A DNA stretch of 64,000 bases, taken from the NCBI GenBank assembly GCA_039183205.1, contig JBCDBR010000019.1, forward strand, positions 1-64,000. Reading direction: 5' to 3'. A model generated the notes under the pieces. It was not told the origin of the DNA. It saw only the letters and a program-made list of their open reading frames with translations, and ran no database searches. This document shows positions 27,290-35,918 of this stretch, piece by piece. How positions within the stretch are numbered: the stretch's first letter is position 1; each line of letters opens with the position of its first letter. The position numbers were made by a program, and so were the translations under genes. The stretch is from HKCCE3408 sp039183205. GTDB lineage: Bacteria > Pseudomonadota > Alphaproteobacteria > Rhodobacterales > Rhodobacteraceae.

Positions 27290-27910
27290 GTGACCAAACG
27301 CACCTCTGCCAAGTACAAAATTGACCGTCGGATGGGGGAAAACATCTGGGGTCGCCCCAAATCCCCCGTCAATCGCCGGGAATACGGCCCTGGCCAACAT
27401 GGACAGCGCCGCAAGGGCAAGCTTTCTGATTTTGGCCTTCAATTGCGCGCCAAGCAAAAGCTCAAAGGCCATTACGGTGATCTGACGGAAAAGCAGTTCC
27501 GCCGCATTTATGCAGAAGCGGAACGCGTGAAGGGCGATACCGGTGAAAACCTTGTCGGTTTGCTGGAACGGCGTTTGGACGCTGTCGTTTACCGGTCGAA
27601 ATTTGTCCCGACCATCTTTGCGGCGCGGCAATTTGTGAACCACGGGCATGTCTTGGTGAACGGCAAGCGCGTGAACATTCCGTCCTATCGCGTCAAAGAA
27701 GGCGACGTGATCGAAGTGCGGGAGAAATCGAAGCAACTCGCATTGGTGCTGGAAGCGGCGCAATTGCCTGAGCGGGACGTGCCGGACTATATCGACGCCG
27801 ATCATTCGAAAATGGTGGCGAGTTTTGTGCGGACACCTGGCCTCGGAGATATCCCCTATCCGGTGATGATGGAGCCGAATTTGGTCGTCGAATACTACGC
27901 CAAGAACTAA
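27290..27910 (+). CDS. rpsD: 30S ribosomal protein S4
   Basis: The 206-residue protein starts TKRTSAKYKIDRRMGENIWG and contains RREYGPGQHGQRRKGKLSDFG and the S4 RNA-binding domain RLDAVVYRSKFVPT...QFVNHGHVLVNGK. S4 binds 16S rRNA early in small-subunit assembly and is known in other bacteria to repress its own mRNA. The start is GTG 27290 after AGAAGGAG. It is a single-gene unit with its own promoter and terminator. The leader may take part in autoregulation, but I cannot fold it reliably. Confidence 0.96.
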   Translation: MTKRTSAKYKIDRRMGENIWGRPKSPVNRREYGPGQHGQRRKGKLSDFGLQLRAKQKLKGHYGDLTEKQFRRIYAEAERVKGDTGENLVGLLERRLDAVVYRSKFVPTIFAARQFVNHGHVLVNGKRVNIPSYRVKEGDVIEVREKSKQLALVLEAAQLPERDVPDYIDADHSKMVASFVRTPGLGDIPYPVMMEPNLVVEYYAKN

Positions 27911-27928
27911 GCGGGCGGACACGTCGCA

Positions 27929-27955
27929 AAGGCCGCCTCGGGGCGGCCTTTTTTG
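27929..27955 (+). terminator. Rho-independent terminator of rpsD
   Basis: AAGGCCGCC and GGCGGCCTT pair as a 9-bp stem around a TCGG loop and are followed by TTTTG, 19 bases after the rpsD stop. Confidence 0.88.
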
Positions 27956-28183
27956 TTTCGGCTTTGAATTCCGATGTCTAAGCACCCCATTTAAGGTGAC
28001 CGTGCAAGGACATGTGAACACGATATGCTGGCGGTTGCGCGGGCTTTCGTGGTTATCTTGAGGCTCAATGCCAGCCGTGTCGGCGTGACTGCTGGACGCT
28101 GGTAGGTTGTAGCAAGGGGGCATGTCATTCGAGGCATAGGCCGAAACACAGCCCAAGAGGTTGTCCGGCGGGGTCTTCCCGCC

Positions 28184-28651
28184 TTGCATCCTCGGATTTG
28201 GCGGTACGCCCTGACTTTGACGGGCACCAAAAGCGCGGCCGACGATCTGGTTCAAGCGACGTGCCTGCGTGCGATTGAGCGCGCGGCGCAATTCGATCCC
28301 GATAGCCATTTGGATCGCTGGACCTTTCGGATTGCGCAACGGATTTGGCTAAACGAATTGCGGGCGACAACCATACGGCGAGGTCAAGGATTGGTGCCGG
28401 CCGAAGAGGCGGGCCTTGAAGCATTGGGCGCCGACACCGAAACGAATATTCTGGCGCGTGAGGTGTTATCACTAGTGACAGGCTTGCCCGAAGCGCAGCG
28501 GGTCGTCGTGATGCTTGTTTATGTAGAAGGCTTTCGCTACCGGGAGGCGGCAGATGTACTTGAAATTCCTGTCGGAACTGTCATGAGCCGATTGGCCGCA
28601 GCGCGTAAGGCGTTGAAGGATCGCACAACAAAGGGCATAGCCGCGCAATGA
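28184..28651 (+). CDS. ECF-type RNA polymerase sigma factor, N-terminus uncertain
   Basis: The 155-residue product has sigma region 2 (IWRYALTLTGTKSAADDLVQATCLRAIERA) and region 4 (LPEAQRVVVMLVYVEGFRYREAADVLEIPVGTVMSRLAAARKAL), the two domains of ECF sigma factors. The first canonical start in frame is TTG 28184, but plausible family-like sequence (QEVVRRGLPAL) continues upstream with no ATG, GTG or TTG. An ATG at 28122 with AAGGGGG before it runs only five codons in the neighbouring frame. A one-base indel near 28131-28139 would join it to the sigma frame. The next gene, overlapping by 4 bases, encodes its likely anti-sigma factor. Confidence 0.8.
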   Translation: MHPRIWRYALTLTGTKSAADDLVQATCLRAIERAAQFDPDSHLDRWTFRIAQRIWLNELRATTIRRGQGLVPAEEAGLEALGADTETNILAREVLSLVTGLPEAQRVVVMLVYVEGFRYREAADVLEIPVGTVMSRLAAARKALKDRTTKGIAAQ

Positions 28652-29355
28652 GTGAGGCGGATTACAGCGACGAAGACCTGACCGCGTATCTTGATGGCGA
28701 GGCCAATGCCGAATTGCATGCGGCAATCGCGGCAGCGCTCACAGAGGATGCGGCCTTGCGCCGGCGGCTCTCTGCGCTGGAGCTGCCGCTTGAAAAGATC
28801 CGGACTGGAATGGCAAGGCTTACAGATCTTGCACCGCCTGCGCCGCTATTCCCACGTCAACGGCGGAACCAATTGCCCATGATTGCCGCGCTTATCGCTG
28901 GCTTGGCGATCGGTGGCGGCAGCGTGCATTTTCTGTCGCCTCCCGCGCCAGATCGTGAATGGCAGGACTATGCCGCAGCTTATCACGTGCTCTACCAAAC
29001 CGCGACCTTGGATGGCGTCACGCCGCAGGCCGATTTCTCGTTAGTTTCAGATGTCATCGGTCTTGATTTGCAATCCTTCGCCGAGGCTTCAGAGATTACG
29101 TTTTTGCGTGCGCAAGTGCTGGGCTATCAGGGCGCACCGATTATTCAGATGGCCTATCTCGACCCGGACGGCACGCCCCATGCGCTCTGTATCTCGCGTG
29201 CAACCGGTCCGGAGACGCCTGTAACCGGCAGCCGGCTCGAAGGTTTGGCCGCAGCAGATTGGTCGGACGGACGCCACGAGTTTTTGTTAATTGGCGGTCC
29301 CGACACCGTAGGTCTGGAGGACCAGGCGGCCTATTTCCAAAGCTTGATGTTCTGA
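28648..29355 (+). CDS. Membrane-bound anti-sigma factor
   Basis: The 235-residue protein has a cytoplasmic N-terminus with the anti-sigma opening YSDEDLTAYLDGEANAEL, one membrane helix at about residues 76-96 (LPMIAALIAGLAIGGGSVHF) and a periplasmic domain of about 135 residues. The zinc anti-sigma HxxxCxxC motif is absent. The start overlaps the sigma-factor stop (ATGA), the usual arrangement for a sigma/anti-sigma pair. The external part could sense an envelope or oxidative signal; none is identifiable. Confidence 0.8.
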   Translation: MSEADYSDEDLTAYLDGEANAELHAAIAAALTEDAALRRRLSALELPLEKIRTGMARLTDLAPPAPLFPRQRRNQLPMIAALIAGLAIGGGSVHFLSPPAPDREWQDYAAAYHVLYQTATLDGVTPQADFSLVSDVIGLDLQSFAEASEITFLRAQVLGYQGAPIIQMAYLDPDGTPHALCISRATGPETPVTGSRLEGLAAADWSDGRHEFLLIGGPDTVGLEDQAAYFQSLMF

Positions 29356-29422
29356 TCTGCGATTGAACTTCTTGCAGGCTTCGCTAAGCCTTGGACCGTG
29401 ACGCCGAAAAAGGACTACACGA

Positions 29423-30841
29423 ATGCCCGACGCCCCGGTTTACGCCCGCATCGACGGGACGATTTTGATGATCGGTTTCGGTTCAATCGGGAAGGGCACA
29501 TGGCCGTTGATCGAGCGGCATTTTGAGTTTGATCGGGAAAAATTCGTGGTGATTGAACCGGATCAATCGAACCATGAATTTCTGCGCGAAAACGGTCTCA
29601 GATTCGACGATACGAAGCTGACGCCAAGCAATTTCAATGCGGTCCTTTCGCGCCATCTTGAGCCCGGCAAAGGCTTTTGCGTGAACGTCTCGGTCGATAC
29701 CTCGTCCTTGGATCTCTTGCGCCATTGCCGCGATATCGGCGTTCCCTACATCGACACCGTCGTGGAGCCGTGGGAGGGCTTTTACTTCGAGACCGCGGAC
29801 AACCAGGCGCGGTCCAACTATGCATTGCGCCAAGCGGTGCGGGACGAAAAGGCGGCAAATCCGGGCGGCACCACGGCCGTCAGTTGCTGCGGCGCAAATC
29901 CCGGGATGGTGTCGTGGTTTGTCAAAGAAGGGCTCCTGACGTTGGCGCGAGATACGGGGCGCGACGACACAACCCCGGCAGATCGCGCCGGGTGGGCCGC
30001 GCTCATGCGCGATCTTGGCGTCAAAGGCATACATATCGCAGAGCGCGACACGCAGGTGCGAAATGCGCCCCGGCCGCGGGATGTTTTTGTAAACACATGG
30101 TCCGTCGAAGGGTTCATTGCCGAAGGCTTCCAGCCTGCGGAGTTGGGCTGGGGCACGCATGAGACCTGGTTTCCCGAAAACGGCTATCGCCATTCGACGG
30201 GCTGCCAGGCGGCGATTTGGTTGGACCGGCCCGGCGCGGTGACGCGCGTTCACAGCTGGTGCCCGACGCCCGGACCGCAGTTTGGTTTTCTCGTGACCCA
30301 CAACGAGGCGATTTCAATCGCCGATTATTACACAGTGGGGGAGCCGGCACGCCCAAGCTACAGACCGACCTGCCACTACGCGTACCACCCTTGCGACGAG
30401 GCGGTGCTTAGCCTGCATGAGATGTTCGGGGCCGGAACGCAGCAGCGCCAGTATCACATCTTGGATGTTGATGAAATCTCCGCCGGCATCGATGAGCTTG
30501 GCATTCTGCTTTATGGCCATGAAAAGAATGCCCTTTGGTTCGGGTCTCGATTATCGAACGAAGAAACAAAGGCCCTCGCCCCCTATCAAAACGCAACTGG
30601 TTTGCAGGTCACGTCGGCGATCCTGGCAGGTATGGTCTGGGCACTAGAAAACCCAGAGTCCGGAATCGTGGAAACCGATGAGATGGATCATGCGCGATGC
30701 TTGGAGGTGCAACGCCCCTACCTTGGTCCGGTTGAGGCGCATTACACCGATTGGACGCCGCTCACTGATCGGTGGCAGCAATTTCCAGAAGATATCGACG
30801 ATGCCGACCCGTGGCTCTTTCGGAATGTCCTGGCCAGCTAG
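29423..30841 (+). CDS. hss: Homospermidine synthase
   Basis: The 472-residue protein has an NAD-binding start with GFGSIG at residues 18-23 and a saccharopine-dehydrogenase-like fold. Stretches such as VDTSSLDLLRHCRDIGVPYIDTVVEPWEGFY and AVSCCGANPGMVSWFVKEGLL fit bacterial homospermidine synthases. These use NAD and putrescine (or spermidine) to build sym-homospermidine, a polyamine common in alphaproteobacteria. It stands alone, 67 bases after the anti-sigma gene, and converges with the methyltransferase gene. Confidence 0.92.
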   Translation: MPDAPVYARIDGTILMIGFGSIGKGTWPLIERHFEFDREKFVVIEPDQSNHEFLRENGLRFDDTKLTPSNFNAVLSRHLEPGKGFCVNVSVDTSSLDLLRHCRDIGVPYIDTVVEPWEGFYFETADNQARSNYALRQAVRDEKAANPGGTTAVSCCGANPGMVSWFVKEGLLTLARDTGRDDTTPADRAGWAALMRDLGVKGIHIAERDTQVRNAPRPRDVFVNTWSVEGFIAEGFQPAELGWGTHETWFPENGYRHSTGCQAAIWLDRPGAVTRVHSWCPTPGPQFGFLVTHNEAISIADYYTVGEPARPSYRPTCHYAYHPCDEAVLSLHEMFGAGTQQRQYHILDVDEISAGIDELGILLYGHEKNALWFGSRLSNEETKALAPYQNATGLQVTSAILAGMVWALENPESGIVETDEMDHARCLEVQRPYLGPVEAHYTDWTPLTDRWQQFPEDIDDADPWLFRNVLAS

Positions 30842-30847
30842 CAGGTC

Positions 30848-31468
30848 CTAGGCACGCCGACAGATATAGCCGCGCGACGTCCGAGACGGCGGACCAGCGG
30901 GAAAAGCGTATTCCGATACAAGCTGCCAGCCGGTGCTTTCCAGCAGAGTACGGATCTGCGCAGGCTTGTAACTTTTGTGGCGCCATTGCAGCCATACAAT
31001 TGCGTTGCACCAATGCGGCTTCGACACCACAAGCCAAAGCTGCCCGTTGGGTCGGACAAGGCGGTGCATCTGGTCCAGCATGCTGATCGGATCGCCATGT
31101 TCGATCACATGTGCCGCAAGCGCGACATCGAACGTTTTGTCGGACGTAAGACTTGCCAGATCGGAGGTGATGCAATCGGCTTCGACCCCGTTCTTTGCCA
31201 GTTGCAGCGCGGCGCGATCAAGCATCCGTTGTGACGGATCAACCAGCGTGATCTCGTGCGCGGTGCCGTGGATTGCAGCCCAGGCTTCCGTAAATGCAGC
31301 CGTGCCGGCACCGATATCAACTACGCGGGTGCCCTTGGCGGGAACATCTGGGCGATGGGCAAGAAACCCCAGATAGGCGTCGAAATAGCCAAGTGCCCGC
31401 ATTTTATCGCCCCACATCGGGGCGGCGGCGTCATAGCGATCCGTTAAATCCGGCAATGTGCTGACCAT
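30848..31468 (-). CDS. Class I SAM-dependent methyltransferase
   Basis: The 206-residue protein has motif I RVVDIGAGTAAFTEAW near residue 47, followed by ITLVDPSQRMLDRA and the post-I region FDVALAAHVIEHGDPISML of the UbiE/Methyltransf_11 type. The substrate is unknown. ATG 31468 gives a start ahead of DLTDRYDAAAPMW, as family members begin; a longer frame adds unrelated residues. It is divergent from the MFS gene and converges with hss, 6 bases apart. Confidence 0.8.
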   Translation of the reverse strand: MVSTLPDLTDRYDAAAPMWGDKMRALGYFDAYLGFLAHRPDVPAKGTRVVDIGAGTAAFTEAWAAIHGTAHEITLVDPSQRMLDRAALQLAKNGVEADCITSDLASLTSDKTFDVALAAHVIEHGDPISMLDQMHRLVRPNGQLWLVVSKPHWCNAIVWLQWRHKSYKPAQIRTLLESTGWQLVSEYAFPAGPPSRTSRGYICRRA

Positions 31469-31556
31469 TGGAATAACATGCCACGCACGCGCCATTGTGC
31501 AACCATGCACGTCGCCGAGACTGTCCTTTTCCCACCGGCGCGACTAGAGAGACCCT

Positions 31557-32801
31557 ATGATCGGAGATCGCGCCCCCCGCATGTCGCTGGCCGACGCCCA
31601 AAGCTTGCCCGTCTGGCGCCAGCCTGTTGCGCTTTTGGTCCTTATGGCGATTGCCATGCCGATCTCGTTTGCCACGTGGTCCGCGCTGCTGAACAATTTT
31701 GTCATCGAGGTCGTCGCCTTCGACGGCGCAGATATCGGCTGGCTTCATACAGTGCGCGAAATCCCCGGCTTTTTGGCCGTCGGGGTTATCTTTCTGATCG
31801 TCTTTATTCGCGAACAGCTTTTAGGGCTGATATCGCTTTTGCTTTTGGGGGTGGCCACGGCGGTCACAGCGCAGTTTCCGACGCTTGGCGGGTTATTGAT
31901 TGTCACACTCGTGAGCTCGATCGGGTTTCATTACTATGAGACGGTTAATCAATCGCTCCAATTGCAGTGGATCGAAAAGGGGCGGGCACCCCAGGTGCTG
32001 GGTTGGCTTTTGGCGGCCGGCTCGGCGGGCACGTTTATCGCCTATGGCGCGGTTGTGCTGACCTGGCAAACCTTCGATCTCAGCTTTTCCTTCGTTTATT
32101 GGGTCGCTGGTGGAATAACTGCGGTCATTGCGGTATTTTGCCTTCTCGCATACCCGCAATTCGAAAGCCCCGAGCCGCAGACCAAGAAGATGGTGCTGCG
32201 CAAACGCTATTGGCTCTACTACGCGCTACAATTCATGTCTGGCGCCCGACGGCAGATTTTCGTGGTGTTCGCGGGCTTCATGATGGTGGAACGCTACGAA
32301 TATGAAGTTCACCAAATCACCTTGCTCTACATGGTCACCTACGCGGTCGGTATGGCCATCGCGCCGGTGATGGGGCGGCTGGTGGGTCGGTTTGGTGAAC
32401 GCGCCGCACTGATCTTCGAATATACCGGCCTGACCTTGGTGTTCATCCTCTATGCCGGTCTTTACCTTTACGATTGGGGCGCGGCCTTTGCCGCCGTACT
32501 TTATGTCGTGAACCACATCTTTTTCTCGCTGGCCTTCGCTATCCGGACGTATTTCCAAAAGATCGCTGATCCCGGAGACATTGCGCCGACAGCGGCTGTT
32601 GCCTTCACGATCAATCACATCGCGGCGGTATTTTTGCCGGCAGCGCTGGGCTATGTTTGGCTCGTCTCTCCGATCGCCGTCTATTACCTGGCCGCGGCAA
32701 TGGCGATGGTTTCGTTGCTTTTGTCGACCTTCGTGCCGCGCCATCCGGTGCCAGGCGTCGAAACGACGTTTGTGCGTCGCGCGCCCGAAGCCGCAGAATG
32801 A
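31557..32801 (+). CDS. MFS transporter
   Basis: The 414-residue protein shows about twelve hydrophobic helices in two halves, for example PVALLVLMAIAMPISFATW at the start and LTLVFILYAGLYLYDW in the second half, separated by a charged loop near residue 205 (ESPEPQTKKMVLRKRY). No substrate-specific motif stands out. It overlaps prmA by ATGA, so the two are co-translated, a link that may be incidental. Confidence 0.85.
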   Translation: MIGDRAPRMSLADAQSLPVWRQPVALLVLMAIAMPISFATWSALLNNFVIEVVAFDGADIGWLHTVREIPGFLAVGVIFLIVFIREQLLGLISLLLLGVATAVTAQFPTLGGLLIVTLVSSIGFHYYETVNQSLQLQWIEKGRAPQVLGWLLAAGSAGTFIAYGAVVLTWQTFDLSFSFVYWVAGGITAVIAVFCLLAYPQFESPEPQTKKMVLRKRYWLYYALQFMSGARRQIFVVFAGFMMVERYEYEVHQITLLYMVTYAVGMAIAPVMGRLVGRFGERAALIFEYTGLTLVFILYAGLYLYDWGAAFAAVLYVVNHIFFSLAFAIRTYFQKIADPGDIAPTAAVAFTINHIAAVFLPAALGYVWLVSPIAVYYLAAAMAMVSLLLSTFVPRHPVPGVETTFVRRAPEAAE

Positions 32802-33664
32802 CAACCTGGACCGCGCTGACCACGGTGCTGGGCGAGGCAGAGGCCGCGATGCTCGGCGAGGCGCTAGAGGACCTTACGCCTGCCCCGACCGGCGTCGGTG
32901 TGTTCAAGCTCGAAGACGGCTCAGGCCTCTGGGAAGTCGGCGGATATTTCGCTGAGCGCCCCGACACAGTCGCGCTTGCAATCCTGTCAGCCGCACATCG
33001 CGCGAAGGATTTTGCCGTATCGGAAGTGCCGGAGACCGACTGGGTCGCCCATGTGCGGCGCGAATTGCATCCGGTCGAAGCCGGCCGGTTTTTCGTCTAC
33101 GGCAGTCATGACAAAGACCGTGTGCCGGAAGATCGCATCGCGCTTTTGATTGAGGCGGCGATGGCCTTTGGAACCGGTCATCATGGCACAACGCAAGGGT
33201 GCCTTGAGGCACTCGATACGCTCGTCGAGCAAGGATTTGAGGCGACGCGCATTGCCGATATCGGGTGCGGTACCGCGGTATTGGCCATGGCGGCCGCCTC
33301 TGTTTGGCCAGAGGCCACAACCATCATCGCATCCGATATCGATCGCGTGGCCGTGGACGTTGCCACGGCCAATGTCGCGGCAAATGGTCTAAAGGCCCGG
33401 GTGGAATGCGTTGAAGCGGCAGGTTTTGAACACCCGCGCCTGGCAGAGGCGCAGTTCGACTTGGTCTTTGCCAATATTTTGAAGGGGCCTTTGGTTGCAC
33501 TGGCGCCAGAATTCGCCCGCCGGCGCGCACTGGACGGCCGCGTGATCCTTTCGGGGCTGCTCACGTCTCAGGCGCCTGAAGTGATCGCAGCCTACCGCGA
33601 CCTCGGGCTATTGGTTCTTGATGAGAAACAAATTGGTGAATGGTCGACATTGACCTTGGGGTAG
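32798..33664 (+). CDS. prmA: Ribosomal protein L11 methyltransferase
   Basis: The 288-residue enzyme has the N-terminal substrate domain and a C-terminal SAM domain with GTGHHGTTQGCLEAL, motif I ADIGCGTAVLAMAAASVWP near residue 153 and FANILKGPLVALAPE. PrmA trimethylates lysines of ribosomal protein L11. The start is ATG 32798, overlapping the MFS stop. An upstream frame extension lies inside the MFS gene. Confidence 0.9.
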   Translation: MTTWTALTTVLGEAEAAMLGEALEDLTPAPTGVGVFKLEDGSGLWEVGGYFAERPDTVALAILSAAHRAKDFAVSEVPETDWVAHVRRELHPVEAGRFFVYGSHDKDRVPEDRIALLIEAAMAFGTGHHGTTQGCLEALDTLVEQGFEATRIADIGCGTAVLAMAAASVWPEATTIIASDIDRVAVDVATANVAANGLKARVECVEAAGFEHPRLAEAQFDLVFANILKGPLVALAPEFARRRALDGRVILSGLLTSQAPEVIAAYRDLGLLVLDEKQIGEWSTLTLG

Positions 33665-33740
33665 CCCAAAGGGTCGATTTTTGCATCGGAACATGCTAAC
33701 AAAAAGGGTGGTGGGGGCAACGCGGTTTGTGAGTTGTCCT

Positions 33741-34106
33741 ATGAATGATCAGTATGACACGTTTCAGGAGCGCGTGGGTCGGATAAACCGAACCCATAAG
33801 CGCAAGGTCCCGTATACGTTCACAGTTCGCCCTGATGGCCTTATGGTCCCTCGGACGCGAAGCCGCCTTCGTTTTTACTTTCCTTGGCGCGCAATTTTGG
33901 CCGGCTTTTTTGTCGTTGTCGCTGTGAAAGCCTTCATGATCTACTATCTCACACCGCCGGGGTATGAGACACGGATGACGGAGGTTTTGACCGGCAGCGC
34001 GTATGCAGAGGCGGCCGCGACCATCTTGGCGCCGGATCCTGTCTCGCTGTGGGTGGCGAGCCAAATTGGCGGCTTGGTCGCGTGGGCATCGGACCCTGAG
34101 ATCTAG
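33741..34106 (+). CDS. Small single-pass membrane protein, unknown function
   Basis: The 121-residue protein has a basic N-terminal third (RVGRINRTHKRKVPYTF), one membrane helix at about residues 49-70 and a C-terminal part containing a second weakly hydrophobic stretch. It looks like a conserved hypothetical protein of roseobacters, but I cannot name a family. It follows prmA by 76 bases and is closed by a shared stem-loop at 34131-34161. Confidence 0.65.
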   Translation: MNDQYDTFQERVGRINRTHKRKVPYTFTVRPDGLMVPRTRSRLRFYFPWRAILAGFFVVVAVKAFMIYYLTPPGYETRMTEVLTGSAYAEAAATILAPDPVSLWVASQIGGLVAWASDPEI

Positions 34107-34130
34107 CTCAGACTTTTCGCATGTTGAACG

Positions 34131-34161
34131 AAAAAGGCCGGCCCCGAAAGGACCGGCCTTT
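34131..34161. terminator. Bidirectional terminator between two convergent genes
   Basis: AAAGGCCGG (34133-34141) pairs with CCGGCCTTT (34153-34161). The T-run is best on the minus strand (AAAAAGG on plus), so it mainly ends the DUF1127 transcript and more weakly the plus-strand gene. Confidence 0.8.
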
Positions 34162-34179
34162 GACGTTTCTGGGATGAGA

Positions 34180-34383
34180 TCAGCGGCGGTATTCGCCGGA
34201 GGCGATCGCGTCGATATCACCGCGAACAAGGCCGAGGTCTTCCAATTCGTGGTTGGACAGCTTCGACAGCGCGGCGCGCGTCACGCGTGCGTCGTTCCAG
34301 GCGGCAAGTTTGCCGAACAAACCGGCAAGAACAGTGACAACGCTGGAGCCAGCGACAACGGGGCGATTGGTAATCAAAGCCAT
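34180..34383 (-). CDS. DUF1127 domain protein
   Basis: The 67-residue protein ends with TRAALSKLSNHELEDLGLVRGDIDAIASGEYRR, the DUF1127 (YjiS-like) signature, after a short hydrophobic N-terminus. In related alphaproteobacteria small arginine-rich DUF1127 proteins affect RNA and phosphate metabolism; that function is not established for this type. ATG 34383 was chosen over an upstream ATG because the family start and an AGGAA-type ribosome site agree with it. Confidence 0.82.
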   Translation of the reverse strand: MALITNRPVVAGSSVVTVLAGLFGKLAAWNDARVTRAALSKLSNHELEDLGLVRGDIDAIASGEYRR

Positions 34384-34751
34384 GGAGCGTTCCTTTCCGG
34401 TCATGGTCTGTGCACGTGCGATATTGCTGTGCTGAATCGGCAATTAGTCTGGCGTTGTTGCTTAATCAATAGGCGATTTTTGCATGGCTATCATCACGGA
34501 ATTGCATAGCTCGAATTGCAAACAAACCATTGAAAAAAATGCATTAATAATCACTGAACGATGTCGGTTTTGGTGCATTGCGTGACGCGTTTGGCGCGCC
34601 CATGCCAGTGCTTTAAGCAGCAGGTGCTAATTCCGACATCAGCGATGTCGCGGACAGGCTGCCCCTGGCCAATGTTCGCCTTTCGTGCTACTGCTCAAAT
34701 GCAACAGAAAAAGTGACTGGCTGGCGTGAACCGGCGGTCGGAGGAGGGCAG
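34384..34751. other. Intergenic control region of the DUF1127 gene and ruvC
   Basis: This 368-bp gap is AT-rich in its middle (about 34480-34560) compared with the neighbouring genes. It contains an 8-base direct repeat GAATTGCA at 34499-34506 and 34513-34520, 14 bases apart. No coding frame or stable terminator was found. It must hold promoters for both divergent genes. Confidence 0.5.
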
Positions 34752-35255
34752 ATGAGGGTTATCGGCATTGATCCAGGACTACGGCGGATGGGCTGGGGCA
34801 TTGTCGATTGCGATGGCGGGCGCCTCGCCCATGTCGCCAGCGGGATTTGCGAAGGGCATGGTGCGAGCCTTGCGGACCGCTTGCTGAGTCTCCACACGGG
34901 CCTGACCGAAATATTCACCCAATTCGACCCCGAGACAGCCGCAATCGAAAAGACCTTCGTCAACCGAGACGGCGCGGCAACGCTGAAATTGGGACAGGCG
35001 CGCGGCGTGGCCATGCTTGTGCCTGGCCAATTCGGCGTTCTTGTATCGGAATACGCGCCAAACGCCGTTAAAAAGGCGGTTGTCGGCGTGGGACATGCCG
35101 ATAAGCACCAGATCGATCATATGGTACGGCTGACATTGCCGGGCGCAGCGCCGCGCGGTTCGGACGCTGCGGATGCACTGGCCATTGCGTTGTGCCATGT
35201 CTTTCATACCCGAAATTCCGGCCGGCTTGCCGCTGCGCTTCAGGCCACGCAATGA
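34752..35255 (+). CDS. ruvC: Crossover junction endodeoxyribonuclease RuvC
   Basis: The 167-residue nuclease has all four acidic residues at positions matching E. coli RuvC: Asp-7 (GIDPG), Glu-66 (AAIEKTF), Asp-138 and Asp-141 (GSDAADALA). It cuts Holliday junctions brought by RuvAB. The start at 34752 places Asp-7 correctly; a frame 39 bases longer does not. It overlaps ruvA by ATGA. Confidence 0.96.
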   Translation: MRVIGIDPGLRRMGWGIVDCDGGRLAHVASGICEGHGASLADRLLSLHTGLTEIFTQFDPETAAIEKTFVNRDGAATLKLGQARGVAMLVPGQFGVLVSEYAPNAVKKAVVGVGHADKHQIDHMVRLTLPGAAPRGSDAADALAIALCHVFHTRNSGRLAAALQATQ

Positions 35256-35917
35256 TCGGACGTCTCACGGGCCGGGTGGCGATGCGCGCATCCGATCACG
35301 CGATGATTGATGTCGGCGGCGTAGGTTACGTGGTCTATTGCTCAGATCGAACCTTGGCGAATCTGCCTCGCGAGGGCGAGGTTGCCGCGTTGTGGACTGA
35401 ATTGCTGGTACGCGAGGACCTCTTGCAGCTATTTGGATTTGAAACGGTGTATGAGCGCGAATGGCACCGGCTTTTGACCGGGGTTCAAGGGGTCGGCGCG
35501 AAGGCATCGATGGCGATTTTGGGTGTTTTGACGCCCGAGGCTTTGGCTCGATCGATTGCAATCGGTGATTGGGGGTCGATCCGCGCGGCACCCGGTGTGG
35601 GGCCGAAGATCGCACAGCGACTGGTCAATGAATTGAAGGACAAGGCACCTGCCGCGATGGCCTTGGGCGGCGCGACCGCGGCCCCGGCGCCGTCAGCGGA
35701 GCTGCCGGCGACCGAGCCCACCCACGCGCCCACATCCCCGCTGCAATCGGATCGGAACGCTGCGGCCCAGGCAGAAGCGCTGTCGGCGCTGACCAATCTG
35801 GGATATGCGCCGTCTGAGGCGGCCGGAGCAGTTGCTCAAGCAACAATTGAGACGCCGGATGCAACGACACAGGCGCTCATCCGAGCCGCGCTCCAAGCGC
35901 TGGCTCCGAAGGAATGA
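35252..35917 (+). CDS. ruvA: Holliday junction branch-migration protein RuvA
   Basis: The 221-residue protein has domain I (MIGRLTGRVAM, DVGGVGYVVYCSD), helix-hairpin-helix regions (LLTGVQGVGAKASMAIL and AAPGVGPKIAQRLVNELKD) and a C-terminal RuvB-binding domain (ALTNLGYAPSEAAGAV). It is somewhat longer than the usual 203 or so residues, because of an Ala/Pro/Thr-rich linker at about residues 140-170. It binds four-way junctions. Confidence 0.95.
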   Translation: MIGRLTGRVAMRASDHAMIDVGGVGYVVYCSDRTLANLPREGEVAALWTELLVREDLLQLFGFETVYEREWHRLLTGVQGVGAKASMAILGVLTPEALARSIAIGDWGSIRAAPGVGPKIAQRLVNELKDKAPAAMALGGATAAPAPSAELPATEPTHAPTSPLQSDRNAAAQAEALSALTNLGYAPSEAAGAVAQATIETPDATTQALIRAALQALAPKE

Positions 35918-35918
35918 C

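Noticed and set aside
26885..28339. Long minus-strand open frame (484 codons) opposite the Hint gene, rpsD and the sigma gene
   Set aside because: It is antisense to rpsD, a certain gene with its own promoter and terminator, and the translation has no domain and an odd composition.
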